A DNA stretch of 64,000 nt from Symbiodinium natans (taxonomy: Eukaryota > Sar > Dinophyceae > Suessiales > Symbiodiniaceae), in assembly GCA_905221605.1 (NCBI GenBank), contig CAJNDS010002572.1, positions 288,001 through 352,000 of the forward strand, written 5' to 3'. Of the stretch, positions 10,676-20,295 are shown piece by piece. The position numbers and the translations under genes are program-made. How positions within the stretch are numbered: the first letter of the stretch is position 1; every line of letters begins with the position of its first letter. The notes beneath the pieces were generated by a model. That model saw only the letters and a list, made by a program, of their open reading frames with translations. It was not told the DNA's origin and did not search any database.

Positions 10676-11693
10676 ACTTCGAAGCCAACTATGGGGCTGA
10701 TGGCTGTAGGGCTCCTGGCTTTTGGCAGTTTCGGTTTTTCTGGTACTGAGGCAAGCTGAATCCTTCCGCAAGTCCTTTGCCTTGAGGCTGGGAGACATCC
10801 ACCAACTCCTCAGAGCCGATCACGGACCTCATTCCGCCACTGGGGCAGAAGTCTGAGGGGCCTAAGAGCATGCTGGGATCCCTAAGACTAACACCCTTAC
10901 ATGCCCTGAATCCCTAAGATCCCCTAAAACCCCTCAAACCCTCGTACCGTAAACCCCGACACCAGAATGTTGTTGCGAGGTTTTTGCTTTTTTGTTGTGG
11001 GACGGGGCGGGGGGGGGGGGGGGGGGAGATCGCCACGTTTCAGGCCGTTTGTTGTTTTTTTTTCGGGCGGGGCAGAAACTACTTCATCCATCCAGGGCCT
11101 ACCTGCCTACCTTGTAGGCCCTAGAAATTCTACACGTTGGCTTTCTTTGAGGGCTTAAAAAAGGTAAGCTGTCCTATGGTTCTATATTATCAGGCCGAAA
11201 ATTCTATATTCGGCCTGCACAAGAGACCCAGCTTGGGATGTGCGCAACTCAACAGCCAAAGCCCGGGCAGCTTGGATCTGCTTGAGTTATAGACGGCTTA
11301 AGGTTTAGGGGCGCAGTTTCGTTTGGTTCAAGGTCCCTAAACCCCAAACTCAAATCCAAAAGCCTTAAACCCCGAAAGACCCCTAAGCTCCGGTACCCCC
11401 AGGCCTAAGCCCCTGCACCCGAAATCCTAAAGCCCTAAAGGCCGTTAAAGGCCCTAAACCCGGAATCCTATACCCTAAACCTTCAAGGCCCTAACCCGAA
11501 ACCCGAAACCCTAAACCCTAAACCCTACCCTGCTGGGGTCTACAGTGCATGCCCTTATATGGGCGGGCTTGCTTGGAGAAAGGGAGTCATTGCATTTCAA
11601 AAAAAAACCCTAACCTGATTCATACGAGGTCGCCCTTGGAGTCGAAGGGCCTCCTCATGCCCGACCCGATCAGGCGCAGTTTGGCGTCTAGGG

Positions 11694-11772
11694 GGTTTAG
11701 TTTAGGGTTTAGGGTTTAGGGTTTAGGGTTTAGGGTTTAGGGTTTAGGGTTTAGGGTTTAGGGTTAGGGTTA
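11694..11772. repeat. TTTAGGG array
   Basis: About eleven units, nearly perfect. The sequence just upstream (11625-11690) is non-repetitive and open in two frames, which fits a short exon followed by an intron that begins with TTTAGGG. Confidence 0.9.
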
Positions 11773-12261
11773 ACAGTCCTTAAGATCTATACATCCCGAA
11801 TCAGGACGATCAGTCCAAGGGGGAGCATTCCAAGTTTTGGGGCTTCGGTTTGGGGAGTTTTGGGGTTCAGGGTTTTTGGGGCCTTCAAATCTTCAAAACC
11901 TTCAAGCCCTGAAACCGGTCCTTTTGTAGGGGAGCCGCCAGAAAGAGACCCCTGATTGTCGGAAGCCCCCAAATGAGCGTGCCCGCCCCCCTTTCCCCCC
12001 TTTGCCAGACTCTCGCAAGGCCCCGCACGCTACAAGCCTGGGAGCCTTCGCATGAGGTTCTCTAATTTACGGCCCCCTTCGTGGGTGCCCTGAAGTTAGG
12101 GTTGAGGGTCTTCCTCTCTCACCAGAAGGTCCTCCCATCCTATCGAGCCCACCCCTAAACCTCCAACCCGACTCCCTGAGCCCTCAACCCTGATCCCCCA
12201 AACCACAGACCACAAACCTTAAACCCTAAACCCAAGCCCCCAGCCCCAAACACAAAAACCT

Positions 12262-12371
12262 AAACCCGAAACCCGAAACCCTAAACCCTAAACCCTAAAC
12301 CCTAAACCCTAAACCCTAAACCCTAAACCCTAAACCCTAAACCCTAAACCCTAAACCCTAAACCCTAAACC
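12262..12371. repeat. CCCTAAA array (about 14 units)
   Basis: A perfect CCCTAAA array lies directly upstream of the exon-like island at 12374. It is preceded by degenerate C-rich telomere-like sequence from about 12160. Confidence 0.92.
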
Positions 12372-12373
12372 AG

Positions 12374-12467
12374 GACCGGGATCATCCCGCCCGCCCTCCT
12401 GGCTGATGAGCATGCCGCGACCGCGGAAGCCGCACGCGCTGCTGGGCTGGGAAGCTTCCTTCAAGGT
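12374..12467 (+). CDS. exon-like island bracketed by inverted telomeric arrays
   Basis: GC-rich, non-repetitive and open: it reads GIIPPALLADEHAATAEAAR and then AAGLGSFLQG. It is bounded upstream by about fourteen CCCTAAA units and downstream, from 12486, by about thirteen TTTAGGG units, a clear example of the arrangement seen in this window. The family is not recognised. Confidence 0.42.
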
Positions 12468-12485
12468 TCATGGGTACTCGCAAGT

Positions 12486-12588
12486 AGGGTTTAGGGTTTA
12501 GGGTTTAGGGTTTAGGGTTTAGGGTTTAGGGTTCAGGGTTTAGGGTTTAGGGTTTAGATAGGGTTTAGGGTTTAGGGTTTAGGGTTTG
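12486..12588. repeat. TTTAGGG array (about 13 units)
   Basis: Near-perfect TTTAGGG units with one GGGTTCA and one short variant. It is the inverted partner of the array at 12262-12371 across an exon-like island. Confidence 0.92.
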
Positions 12589-13175
12589 GGGACTTCAAGT
12601 GGGGTTGTAAGTACTCTAAACAAGAATCTCCCTGCCTGTAGCCCTACTTGTCACTACCCAGGAACCCCCAAATCAGGTTCAAGAGATCCTTACAGGTTTG
12701 AGGGTTCAGGGCTAAGGGTAACCCGAAGAGCCCCATACACGTATTCCGACATGAAGGGGGATTGGGCCCTAGGTTAGGCGATTCCTAGGATTTTTTTGGG
12801 GGAAGGGTTTCAGGGTTCAGCTTTAGGGGAGGGGCCGAGCACCTTTGCTTGTCAGAAGCGTGCCACACGTGGCAAGGTTGCGGGCAGCACTGCATATGCC
12901 AAAGGACTGTTGGTATAAGGGGTGAAGAGCCCCCAAAACCACCAGTGCGCTGAAGCAACCTCTTGCATCGTGTCGCAGGGTCCTCCCTCCTGAACTGCGT
13001 CGCGTTGTCCCTCAACTCTGAGGGTTTGGGGTTTAGGGGTTAGGGTTTAGGACCCTTCATATACTCCTTTAACGGGTTCTGATGTATGGGCCCATGCACC
13101 CATACCGTAGACACTTCGCCGCGCACGCGCACACTCTAATAACGACTTCGGGGCCCAAGCAACTGACTAGCTGAT

Positions 13176-13775
13176 GTAGGTACAGTGACAGCGCTGGATA
13201 AGAAACCTCTAAGTTTTGGCGAGGGAACCCTCGGTTTCTTGATTATGAAGCCCACTCAATTTCCGGAATTATAGCCTCCACACTTTTGAGGGTACCCTCG
13301 ATTTATTAACGAATTTCTGAATGGGATTCAAATTGGTAACATTTGAATTAGTAAGGCGACGCATTATCCATTAGGCTGATCGCTCAAGTTCTTACTTGGG
13401 GGCGGCAATGGATTTTTTAATTTAAGAAATCGAGGGGCTGGATTCACTAAATTCAAGAAATCGAGGGGCTGGATTTCTTGAATTTAAGAAATTGAGGGGC
13501 TGCATTTCTTATGTAAGAAATTGAGGGGCTGAGTTTCTTATTTGGGGGGGGGGGGAGACTTTTCATTCAAGGTGGGGGTGGGGCTGGATTTCTTAAATTG
13601 TTTTATGTCTAGAAACTCAGGGGCGGTTGCCAAAAACAACCAAATTTAAGAAATTTAGGGCCCAGGATGAGGGTACCCTCGATTTCTTAATTTAGTCTTG
13701 CTCTCAATTTTCGCATTTGTTATCCGGGATCCAGCCGCGAGCATTAATCAGTGCTGTCACTGTACCGTACATGTA
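13176..13775. mobile_element. 600-bp element with terminal inverted repeats
   Basis: The left end GGTACAGTGACAGCGCTG (from about 13179) and the right end CAGTGCTGTCACTGTACC (to about 13766) are inverted copies with one or two mismatches. Inside are three copies of GAGGGTACCCTCGATTT or close variants (about 13221, 13285, 13671), where GAGGGTACCCTC is itself a palindrome. Four tandem stretches of roughly 35-45 bases carry AAGAAATCGAGGGGCTG in the opposite sense. No transposase ORF is present. The element is therefore non-autonomous and highly structured. A clear target duplication was not found. Confidence 0.6.
13310..13390 (-). pseudogene. tRNA-Arg-like degenerate sequence inside the inverted-repeat element
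   Basis: On the minus strand the sequence has a box A-like CAGCCTAATGG followed by ATAATGCG, as in tRNA-Arg D-arms, and a box B-like TTTGAATCC at the expected distance. The anticodon and acceptor stems pair poorly, so a working tRNA is unlikely. It may be a tRNA relic or the head of a tRNA-derived short element. Confidence 0.35.
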
Positions 13776-13972
13776 AGGGCCAGTGTTATGACGGGTACCC
13801 AAATAGTAGTTTACGAACAAAGCAAGGTCCCAAGAAGGGCTGGGATACGCCCCCAAAGCTACAAAGTCCCGACCCCAAACCTGTGGTCAAAGGGGCTTGA
13901 AACCCAAAACCACCCCCCCAAATTTTGAACCCTAAACCCTTCAACTTTGACCTCGAAGCCTTGGACCCAAAC

Positions 13973-14366
13973 TCACAAAGAAGCCAAGGCGGAGCCCGAG
14001 CAGCCGCCGGAGAAGGTGGGGGAGGGGGGAGCTTCATTGGGTGCCTGTTGCCCAACGATCGCTGCCCCAAATATCAAAGTCAGGGACTTAGGGGGGCTGA
14101 AACTCAGGTTCAAGGTGGAACCTGCAAGTAGTGCGGGCGTATCACAAAGCATGTCCTGCCAAGCAGTCTTGCAATCCGGACAGCGGGCGTGGAACGGATC
14201 TGCAAAGCTTTGCAGTTGTTCCAGCGAACTCAGACACATCCCATGCCTCACTCGAAGCCGGCAGCTGACTCCCACTAACTACAGCATCGTCCGATCATTG
14301 GAGAACTGCACCATGCAAGTAGCGCAGCCAGTGTGGCAAGCGAGTGTGGCAAGAGGCTATCCCTAG
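13973..14366. other. region open on both strands, possible exon of unknown direction
   Basis: The plus strand is open from 13947 to 14366 and the minus strand from 14275 down to 13973. The minus frame includes CPDCKTAWQDMLC, a zinc-ribbon-like spacing. The plus frame includes GVSQSMSCQAVLQSG. All well-supported genes here are on the plus strand, but I cannot decide for this stretch. Confidence 0.25.
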
Positions 14367-14535
14367 CTAACAACCTAAAACCCTAAACCCCTGATTCTGA
14401 ACCCTCACCTAAAAACTTAAACCTAAACCCTAAACCCTAGACCCTGAAACACTCGCCGAAACCCAAAAACCCTGAACCCTGAAACCCTCGCCTAAACCCA
14501 AAAACCCCCCCAAACCCTCAACTCCCAGACTGCAG

Positions 14536-14620
14536 CATCTAAACAGGCCGGCGGCTACGAGACCTGCGGCGACTCCACCTCGGCTGGAGATGCAGCTGCA
14601 GGCGGCCACAAAGGGTTCCG
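14536..14620 (+). CDS. exon-like island, Gly/Ala-rich
   Basis: After a long C-rich telomere-like stretch (14370-14525) the frame reads SKQAGGYETCGDSTSAGDAA and ends in GGHKGF. GC-rich and non-repetitive. No family is recognised. Confidence 0.38.
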
Positions 14621-14854
14621 GGCTTTCTTAGGGGCACTGGGAACTATGTTTTTAATTTTTGGACTCCCTAAGGAACAGCTAAAATTATAGTTTTTGGCTT
14701 TTTTTTGTTCAGGGAAGCATGCTATCTCATTAGAAGGCACCTTCCCCTTCCGGGCGGCACCGACTGGATGTCCAAAGACACTTGTCGCAAGCATCCCCGG
14801 CAGCCGCCAGATCCACCAAAAGAAAAACACCTGAATCTCTCGGAAGCTGATCTA

Positions 14855-14975
14855 CTATGTGCTTAAGAACCCCAAAAAAAAACCAAAAAAAGAAAAATAG
14901 TGGTCCTACATTACCCTTATAAAGAAGAGTGTTTTTTGGGGGCGAGGGGGCGGGGGGTTCTGAAGCAATTCATAG
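14855..14975. mobile_element. family D inverted-repeat element, copy 1
   Basis: Left end CTATGTGCTTAAGAACCCC; right end GGGGTTCTGAAGCAATTCATAG, its inverted copy with small differences. The interior shares 'GTCCTACATTACCCTTATAA' with the copy at 25021-25128. It is 121 bp and has no ORF. A flanking duplication is not obvious. Confidence 0.6.
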
Positions 14976-15079
14976 TTCTGGGTGAAGATTTGAGGCTTTC
15001 AATTCCTAACACACCCCTGCGCTGCCAGGTGTGGCTGTGGGAATGCCATTGCAGCTGGGCTACTCTAAGGGGGGTTTGT

Positions 15080-15155
15080 TCAGGGTTTAGGGTTTAAGGT
15101 TTAGGTCTCAGGGTTTAGGGTTTCGGGTTTCGGGTTTAGGGTTTAGGGTTTAGGG
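15080..15155. repeat. TTTAGGG array
   Basis: About nine TTTAGGG units with TTTCGGG and TTTAAGG variants. The following 500 bases (15160-15720) are telomere-like and C-rich, with a nearly exact 56-base direct repeat around 15595-15690 (TACACCCTCAGCCCC...), and show no exon. Confidence 0.85.
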
Positions 15156-15746
15156 GGGACAGTGGCCCAGTAACCCCCACACTCAGGTTTCACCCTAATG
15201 CCAACCCCCCGAAGGCCTCAACCCTGCTCCGAAAATCTAGAGGAGTTCAGGCTTCAGAGTGTCACCCCGCACTGAACCCTTAAACCCTAAACCCTTTTGT
15301 CGAAGCTACGAATTCCTGATCCAGATAGCTCTTAACAACAAGGGGAGCCGTTCTCTTCACCGGGGTCCCTAGCTCTGCTATTAATGATCAAGCCCCAAGC
15401 CTAATTCAGAGTTTCGGGTTTAGGGTTTAGGATTTGGGGTATCTTAAACACCAGAAGCCCCAAATTCCGAGACCTTATACCCCCAGAAGCGCGATGTAAG
15501 CCCTAACCCTGAAACCACCTATGCCCTCCAGCAGCCCCATGTAAACCCCCCGCCCTCAAATTCCCCAAGACACTCAAGGCCGCAAACCAGTAGGTATCCC
15601 TACACCCTCAGCCCCAAACCCCCTTTTTTTTAAGGGTTTAGGGTGATCCCTACACCCTCAGCCCCACACCCCCCTTTTTTTAAGGGGTTTAGGGCGTAGG
15701 GTTTTCAAGGCTTTAAGTCCGAGGAAGTGGGATCCCTTCGGCCGAG

Positions 15747-15812
15747 ATGGCGCCTGGCGCCAGGAGGGCAACAAGAGCCCGTGGCCGCTCCGGCAGGTTT
15801 TCAAGGGCTTTT
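15747..15812 (+). CDS. short Arg/Ala-rich exon upstream of a family A element
   Basis: An ATG at 15747 opens MAPGARRATRARGRSGR, which could be the start of a plastid- or mitochondrion-targeted protein. The family A element at 15813 follows directly. Being short and compositionally biased, it is only a candidate. Confidence 0.28.
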
Positions 15813-15929
15813 CTTGGTGAATCGGCGGTACCCTGGTCCTTTGTTTTTTTGGGCTCAAGGTTCCCTTATAAAAGTGACCAACCCAAAAACGGGTGCCCTT
15901 GCTCTGAGATGGTTCTTAGGGCTACCAAG
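15813..15929. mobile_element. family A inverted-repeat element, copy 1
   Basis: It begins CTTGGT, has GGTACCC soon after, contains the family core TTCCCTTATAAAAGTGACC and CCAACCCAAAAA, and ends GGGCTACCAAG. The ends are inverted copies and the length is 117 bp. It shares order and wording with the family A copies near 20.4, 26.8, 29.5, 38.5 and 41.3 kb. Confidence 0.65.
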
Positions 15930-16075
15930 CTTAGGGCTTTAAGGGGCTTGAGGGTTTCAATTTTAAGCCATTTTAAGGGTCTTCGGGTAGCTAGACCCTA
16001 AACCCTTTCGGGTAGCTAAACCTTAAACCCTGAACCCTAAACCCTAAACCCTAAACCCTGAACCATTGGGTACCG

Positions 16076-16178
16076 GGGTTTAGAGGAGTGTTCCAAGGCT
16101 GCAGGGTGCCAAAACGTTCAGCTGCAGCGAGGGGAGATCCGAAACCTCTTCGCTCCACAGCCGCAGGAGCATTTTCGT
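16076..16178 (+). CDS. exon-like island between CCCTAAA and TTTAGGG arrays
   Basis: It is open in more than one frame; one reads ECSKAAGCQNVQLQRGEIRN and continues LFAPQPQEHF into a GTAAGG donor at about 16178. CCCTAAA units lie upstream (16017-16062) and a TTTAGGG array downstream (16182-16246). The family is not recognised. Confidence 0.36.
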
Positions 16179-16181
16179 AAG

Positions 16182-16246
16182 GTTTAGGGTTTAGGGTTTA
16201 GGGTTTAGGGTTTAGGGTTTAGGGTTTAGTGTTTAGGGTTAGGGTA
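16182..16246. repeat. TTTAGGG array
   Basis: About nine TTTAGGG units directly after a GTAAGG donor-like sequence, consistent with an intron that starts with telomeric repeat. Confidence 0.9.
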
Positions 16247-16247
16247 C

Positions 16248-16395
16248 CTCTCCATACTCTCCGTCCAAAAGTCGCCAGCATCATGGCCAGCTTTCTAAAA
16301 TTCAGGTCTCTACCCTTGGCTAGCGATGGCCGTTCCATTTTCCCACCCAATCTTTCACCCCTCGGGGAAAGACTGCCACTTATTGAGATTTGATG
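16248..16395 (+). CDS. open frame of about 48 codons, unassigned
   Basis: The frame reads PLHTLRPKVASIMASFLKF and continues RSLPLASDGRSIFPPN to a stop at about 16393. The minus strand is also open. It may be an exon of an unrecognised gene. Confidence 0.28.
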
Positions 16396-16869
16396 AGTGC
16401 AGCTGGGTCCTTGCAGCAACTTGGCTCCCTTCTACCTGGGAGCCAAACCCCCCACCTCGTCAAGCAGAATGGCCAGGACACCGGAAACCTTGGCGACGTA
16501 CCTGAAGGCTTGAGGGCTTGAGCGCTTGCTGGGTTAAGGTCTTGGGATGTGGGCTTTGTTGAGCTTTGGTTAGGGATGGGTGCTTCAGGGTTGCACACTT
16601 GCAGTTGGAAAGACTAACCCATGGGCCCCTGCATATGCCAAAACAACTCACAACGTACAGAACCGGCCACTCGCCCGGGAAATTCTACACTTCCCGTGAA
16701 GCTCTAGATAAGCGCGGAGCCCAAAAACCCTCCCAAACCCTGAAGCCCCACACTCAAGACCCTACAAGCCCATCTCTAGCAGAGCCCAGGGAGTAGCGGT
16801 GCAGATTGATGACAACTTGAGTCATGGCCGGCTGCCTCAGCCTCAGACCGAATCCGGGGGAGTCCGGGG

Positions 16870-17095
16870 GAGGTGACCCCTCACTAAGCCGGGAGGTAGT
16901 TGAGGATCTCTCCCAGCATCAGCCAGCATCAGCCAGCATCATTCCGACCTTTGCTGCGCGTGAAACACAAATCCCAAGACCAGGAGATAGTTGGGCCGAT
17001 TCCCATCCATATACTTCGGGACTTCTTTGGGGCAGGAAGGGCACCTTTGGGATGTCAAATTCACGGGGGGCAATTGCCAACTTGCCGGAAAAAAG
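16870..17095 (+). CDS. open region, unassigned
   Basis: Two plus frames are open. One reads LLRVKHKSQDQEIVGPIPIH and then ILRDFFGAGRAPLGCQ up to a GTACCC at about 17094. A CAGCATCAGC unit is repeated near 16915. CCCTAAA units follow from 17097, so the island ends there. Confidence 0.3.
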
Positions 17096-17184
17096 TACCC
17101 TAAACCCTGAACCCTAAGCCCTAAGGCCTAAACCCTGAACCCTAAGCCACTAGACCCTAAACCCTGGTTCGAGCCAATTCAGGC

Positions 17185-17262
17185 CGACGCCCGATCGCCT
17201 GGACGCGTTTGTCTCCCGGCTGGTCGGGAGCCCCAGCAACAGTAGAGGCGCATCTCCTGGGT
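17185..17262 (+). CDS. exon-like island after CCCTAAA units
   Basis: The frame reads FRPTPDRLDAFVSRLVGSPS and ends at a GTAAACC donor-like site at about 17260. CCCTAAA units lie upstream (17097-17165). No family is recognised. Confidence 0.38.
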
Positions 17263-17391
17263 AAACCTCCCCCAAACAGCGGTTCCCCTTTTTCTGCCCC
17301 TACGAAGCCCTGCTTAGGTAGCCTAACTTTGGGAAACCCTCATCTGGTTCAGGTTTAGGGCGTAGGATTGGGGGAGGTGGGGGGGTTGTGA

Positions 17392-17493
17392 GCTGGGCAT
17401 CACTAGGGCGTCCTCTGACAGAGGGCCCCTTGATTCGCTGACATCACGTTTCACTGAGAGCACTGAATCCCTCATCCGGAGCACCGTGTAGTA
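17392..17493 (+). CDS. open island ending in a stop
   Basis: The frame reads ELGITRASSDRGPLDSLTSR and continues FTESTESLIRSTV to a stop codon at 17488-17490. The Ser/Thr-rich amphipathic composition gives no family hint. It could be a terminal exon. Confidence 0.33.
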
Positions 17494-17591
17494 GGCCTCA
17501 GCCTCAACGCACCCCCCCAGCCCAAAACCCCCCAAAACCCCCTAAACCCCCTAAATCCCCTAAACCCTGAAGCCTCCCAAAATGCTTGCCC

Positions 17592-17692
17592 AAGAAGATG
17601 TATCGCCCTTTATTGCCAGCTTTCTGCAGATGCCGAGCCGAGGTCGCGCACTCGCAGCGACAGCTGCAGAAAGCACCCAAGAAGGCCTCCCC
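17592..17692 (+). CDS. exon-like island between inverted telomeric blocks
   Basis: The frame reads EDVSPFIASFLQMPSRGRAL and continues AATAAESTQEGLP. C-rich CCCCTAAA units lie upstream (17521-17570) and a TTTAGGG/CTTAGGG array downstream (17697-17816). No family is recognised. Confidence 0.42.
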
Positions 17693-17696
17693 TGCG

Positions 17697-17816
17697 ATTT
17701 AGGGTTTGGGGCTTAGGGTTTGGGGTTATTTTGGGTCTAGGGTTTAGGGTTAGGGTTTAGGGTTTAGGGCTTAGGGCTTAGGGCTTAGGGCTTAGGGCTT
17801 AGGGCTTAGGGTTTAG
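17697..17816. repeat. TTTAGGG array with six CTTAGGG variants
   Basis: The array contains a homogenised run of six GGGCTTA units (about 17778-17812) inside TTTAGGG units, showing local unit turnover. Confidence 0.9.
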
Positions 17817-18296
17817 GGGTCAGGCTGAGGTTTGAGCAAAGTGCCCTGGGTCGACTGCTCTGTATCGCTCGGCTCCTCAAGGTCTTGACCCTTGCTAAAT
17901 GCCCGGCACTGTACCTATAATATCTCACTCGGGAATAAATATTTTTGTTTGTAGAAAGCCCAAGAGAATATTAAAAATATTAAAGGTTCTAAGGGGAGTG
18001 TAGGTGCGGTCCTGCACATCTTGGCCCCTGAGCCCTCAATATGAAGGGGGCTTCTCTTGCAACAGTGACGAAGGGGTATAAAGAGGGGTTCTGGAAGGGA
18101 CCGTTCGTCTTATTCCCCTACATAACCCTCAAATTTATCTTCTATCGTCCCGATATGCCTAAGTACCCTAAACAAGCCCCAAAGCACCCCTAAGGTCCCT
18201 ATAAGGGTCCCTCCTTTCGTTCCCTAAAGTGACCCCCCAAAAAAGACGACCGGAAGCTCGGGGAATCGACCACATGGCCCGAGTGCAGGTGCGGCA

Positions 18297-18944
18297 TCAG
18301 CTGCACGCGACCTTCACACTTCGCTTCCAGACATTCTGGAACTTTACGCACAACCGGAAGGCCGTTGGAGGGGTCAAAGGAGCTGTTGGGGGGGTTGGTT
18401 TGTCAAGGGCTGTTTCTGTTGCATGTGGGGCCCGAAACCCGAAAGTTCGGAATTTAGGAATGCCACAACCGGATGTCAGGATGTTCTTCTCATGCCGAAT
18501 AGCACGCGCAACAAGGGCTTGGGGTTTAGGCGGCCAGGAGGCTAGGGCTTGGTTGAAAAGATCAAGAAGAGAGGAAGAACGGCTTTCATGTTGGACGACG
18601 TGAGAGAGAGTGACAGCCTGAGAGCGCGATGAGATGGTCAGAGGATGAGGAGGTGAGAAGCTACCCCACTTCCCGCCACCCACAAAGTGGCAAGAGAGCT
18701 GGTAGCTATCGTTCAAGCAAGCAGCTCGCAGACAGTCCGCGATACATGTGTTGTCTGTCTGTATGGCAGTCAGCATTTCCGCCGCTACTTTTCGGAAGCT
18801 GAGGGGGACAGGTCTTGCGAGAAGGAGGAGAACTTGCTTTAAGATAGGGATGGTGCTTGTGATCTGCCTCTGAGTACTAGAGTTGTCTTTCAATATCTCA
18901 GGGGGGAGCACTGCTTGCGGCTGGTCCTTCCGGAAAATGTCTGT
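18297..18944 (-). CDS. longest minus-strand open frame (about 216 codons), doubtful
   Basis: From a possible acceptor near 18945 the minus strand is open for about 216 codons with no ATG start. It includes LKQVLLLLARPVPLSFRK and a cysteine-containing part (NTCIADCLRAACLNDSY). The first half looks like an alpha-helical repeat; the rest is low in complexity. All firm genes in the window are on the plus strand, and the plus strand here is also partly open (18229-18600), so this may be a chance frame. Confidence 0.25.
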   Translation of the reverse strand, partial: TDIFRKDQPQAVLPPEILKDNSSTQRQITSTIPILKQVLLLLARPVPLSFRKVAAEMLTAIQTDNTCIADCLRAACLNDSYQLSCHFVGGGKWGSFSPPHPLTISSRSQAVTLSHVVQHESRSSSLLDLFNQALASWPPKPQALVARAIRHEKNILTSGCGIPKFRTFGFRAPHATETALDKPTPPTAPLTPPTAFRLCVKFQNVWKRSVKVACS

Positions 18945-18954
18945 CTAATGTCAT

Positions 18955-19194
18955 CAAGTCCAGCTACAGCTTTGGCAGAACCATGTCTAGCAAGACCTCA
19001 AGGGAGTGGCTTACTGCAGCCCCAAAATGGCTCCAACTCAAAGCAGTGCTCGGGTCTTCTCTGCCCGAAACCCGAAAACCCGAAACCCTAAACCCTAAAC
19101 CCCCCTTTGCTAGGTCCGGAGCATCACCCCCGATGATTTGAAGACGACTCTCACCACTCTCGTGGAGGCATCGCTGGGATGTGGACCCTCATAG
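18955..19194 (+). CDS. two exon-like islands separated by CCCTAAA units
   Basis: 18955-19065 reads KSSYSFGRTMSSKTSREWLT and then AAPKWLQLKAVLGSSLP. CCCTAAA units (19076-19100) follow, and 19109-19194 reads RSITPDDLKTTLTTLVEASL to a stop. Both look protein-like and share the plus strand. Whether they are spliced together is unknown and the family is not recognised. Confidence 0.4.
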
Positions 19195-19244
19195 AGGGTT
19201 CAGAGTTTAGGGTTCAGGGTTTAGGGTTTCAGAACCCTGTAGGC

Positions 19245-19335
19245 ACATTACCTCCAATCAAGTTAGCCTTGAACGAGCATTGGGGTTCCCAGCTGTGGTT
19301 GGCTGTCAAGTTCAACTAGTCTCGAAAAGCTCAAA
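19245..19335 (+). CDS. exon-like island
   Basis: The frame reads HITSNQVSLERALGFPAVVG and then CQVQLVSKSSN before CCCTAAA units at 19338. No family is recognised. Confidence 0.33.
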
Positions 19336-19548
19336 TCCCAAACCCTAAACCCTAAACCCTAAGCCGTAAACCCTAAACCCTAAATTCCCACCCGGCCTGC
19401 TTAGGCCGTACCCACCCTTTTCTAGAGTGCTTGGACCCAGAAGATATCCGGCAGGGATGGACACCTTCACTGGCTGGACAATGGGTGGAGCCATTGGAGA
19501 GTGGTCGAATAGAGAGCCCCTAGCGCTCGCCTTGCCACTAGGCCACCA

Positions 19549-19640
19549 GGGTGGCGCCCATATTTACCCCCACACCCGCTGGGTGTGTGGCCACCAGAGT
19601 GGCGCCCATATTTACCCCCCCCACCCGCTGGGTGTGTCGG
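19549..19640 (+). repeat. 41-base tandem duplication
   Basis: A unit containing GGCGCCCATATTTACCCCC and CCCGCTGGGTGTGT occurs twice in tandem with few differences. It lies within a 92-codon open frame (from 19427) that begins MLGPRRYPAGMDTFTGWTMG. The coding status is uncertain. Confidence 0.7.
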
Positions 19641-19684
19641 GGCGCCATTTCCACATGGTACTTACTGCCGCTGCGCGGCGAGAC

Positions 19685-19796
19685 GCCCTAAACCCTAAAC
19701 CCTAAACCCTAAACCCTAAACCCTAAACCCTAAACCCTAAACCCTAAACCCTAAACCCTAAACCCTAAACCCTAAACCCTAAACCCTAAACCCTCC
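19685..19796. repeat. CCCTAAA array (16 units)
   Basis: A perfect array of sixteen units upstream of the exon-like island at 19806. Confidence 0.95.
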
Positions 19797-19805
19797 CCTT
19801 GCTCC

Positions 19806-19890
19806 CAGAACCTGTCGAACTCGGAATGGGCCGCCAGCGTCGAACAGCCTCTCGCGCAGCCGGGGACTATGAGCTCCATCGTGGGGGTGG
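19806..19890 (+). CDS. exon-like island bracketed by inverted telomeric arrays
   Basis: The frame reads QNLSNSEWAASVEQPLAQPG and ends TMSSIVG. CCCTAAA (16 units) lies upstream and TTTAGGG units from about 19897 downstream, the same geometry as at 12.4 kb and 23.1 kb. No family is recognised. Confidence 0.42.
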
Positions 19891-19895
19891 GGTGG

Positions 19896-19988
19896 GGTTT
19901 AGGGTTTAGGGTTTAGGGTTCAGGGTTTAGGGTTTAGGGTTCAGCGTTTAGGGCTTGGGGCTGAGGGTTTAGGGTTTAGGGTTTAGGG
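19896..19988. repeat. TTTAGGG array
   Basis: About twelve units with GGGTTCA and GGGCTTG variants. It is the inverted partner of the array at 19685-19796. Confidence 0.92.
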
Positions 19989-20295
19989 GTGGGGCCGGGG
20001 GAGGAAAAAATTAGGGTGGAAAGTGGGGAGCCCAAATTCCTAACTCAGAACGACACCCCCCCCCTCCCCCCCCCTTGCGTGTGCCCTGAAAGCCTCAAGC
20101 GCGGGAGACCTAGCGTCGTCCAAGACTTCGGGACCTGTGACATAGGTTTTATCTTTGCTGCACGGGCGGATTGTAGGGAGTTTCAGGTATTCCGGATCGT
20201 TTTGGAACCGGAAAGTGTCTGGGAAAGGCGGAGGGTGGAGAGGATTTGTAGGGTCCATGTCTTATGGTTTCTGCCCAAGCTACAGAACCCTGTGG

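Noticed and set aside
15844-15860. Spliced-leader relic
   Set aside because: TTTTTTTGGGCTCAAGG resembles the end of the dinoflagellate leader, but it lies inside a family A element whose other copies read TTGGGTTCTGGG at the same place, so the likeness is probably chance.
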